Part shown: positions 7,653 through 7,925 of the stretch, one piece after another
Layout: every line of letters begins with the position of its first letter
How positions within the stretch are numbered: the first letter of the stretch is position 1
Assembly: GCA_027295975.1 (NCBI GenBank)
Contig: JAPUJX010000268.1
Span: 1-7,925 of the forward strand
Length of the DNA stretch: 7,925 nucleotides
Direction: 5' to 3'
Source: Gammaproteobacteria bacterium
GTDB taxonomy: Bacteria; Pseudomonadota; Gammaproteobacteria; Pseudomonadales; Azotimanducaceae
The notes under the pieces: generated by a model
What the model was told of the DNA's origin: nothing
Database searches by the model: none
The model's input: only the letters and a program-made list of their open reading frames with translations
Program-made: the position numbers and the translations under genes

Positions 7653-7679
7653 GGTGGTCAGGGTACCGAACATCGAGGG

Positions 7680-7925
7680 TTATAGATGTAAGGTACCGTT
7701 GCGTAGCAGATAGGCAAACTCCTCTCGTTGGTCTGCGTCGAGCAGCGCCACCATCTCGAGTACCGCGCGGGCGACCGCCAGTTGCAGTCTTCCGGCGCTG
7801 TCTATGCGTGGTTTCAATATCTCACGCAGCTCATCGATGGAGACGTCTCCCTTGGTGACGATGTTTGCCAGCTCCGAGACGGTTTTTTTCTCGTCGAGGC
7901 TCCCCTGTTCGCGCTCCACCTTCAG
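7680..7925 (-). CDS. C-terminal part of a small Spy/CpxP/CnrX-like periplasmic protein (5' end beyond the right edge)
   Basis: The frame is open from the right edge to TAA at 7680-7682, giving 81 residues. A GTG at 7919 could be read as a start, but no upstream stop is visible, so the gene most likely continues to the right. The fragment is predicted all-helical and charged. It contains ELANIVTKGDVSIDELREIL, then ARAVLEMVALLDADQREEF, then LLRNGTL at the end. An Arg/Leu-rich helix followed by a variant of LTPEQR-x-x-F-x-x-LL is the usual C terminus of Spy/CpxP chaperones and of CnrX-type heavy-metal sensors. The N-terminal signal or anchor and any metal ligands would lie outside the window. 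It ends a transcript (terminator at 7629-7652). An unrelated small helical protein remains possible. Confidence 0.6.
   Translation of the reverse strand: MKVEREQGSLDEKKTVSELANIVTKGDVSIDELREILKPRIDSAGRLQLAVARAVLEMVALLDADQREEFAYLLRNGTLHL

Noticed and set aside
7408..7713. A 101-codon plus-strand frame
   Set aside because: It runs across the ATPase start, the intergenic region, the terminator stem and the end of the Spy-like gene, and its product has no recognisable features.

Overview
The window looks like chromosomal DNA of a Gram-negative bacterium of moderately high GC. An RND pump with a lipoprotein periplasmic adaptor implies two membranes. The gene style (non-ATG starts, tight overlaps, Shine-Dalgarno sites matching the usual 16S tail) would fit a proteobacterium, possibly a gammaproteobacterium, but nothing here fixes the taxon. 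Every gene I can support lies on the minus strand, so the window reads biologically from right to left.

Right edge (7680-7925): the C-terminal 81 residues of a small helical protein that resembles the Spy/CpxP/CnrX group (periplasmic metal sensors or chaperones). A clear intrinsic terminator at 7629-7652 follows it. Next comes a 196-bp non-coding stretch (7433-7628) that should hold the promoter and leader of the next operon. Within it I see an ECF-sigma-like GGAAT-N16-CGTA arrangement and a modest leader hairpin.

Main operon (7432 down to the left edge): four genes with almost no space between them. (1) An ABC ATPase with all nucleotide-binding motifs and a TTG start. (2) A 1152-residue fusion protein: an ABC-2-type membrane domain, a large extracytoplasmic region that resembles an M1 aminopeptidase but lacks HExxH, and a C-terminal golvesin/Xly-type beta domain. 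(3) A lipoprotein membrane-fusion (HlyD/AcrA-like) adaptor. (4) The first 637 residues of an RND inner-membrane pump, which runs off the left edge. Genes 1/2 overlap by 4 bp (GTGA), genes 3/4 overlap by 3 or 4 bases (TTGA), and genes 2/3 are separated by 12 bp. This points to one transcript with translational coupling.

Inferred function: an envelope export locus that pairs an ABC exporter, carrying a large and probably non-catalytic periplasmic module, with an RND tripartite pump. No outer-membrane TolC-type gene is in the window. The substrate cannot be read from the sequence. The Spy/CnrX-like neighbour and the ECF-like promoter make envelope-stress or metal-responsive control a reasonable but unproven hypothesis. 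The most unusual item is the permease / pseudo-M1 / golvesin-domain fusion.
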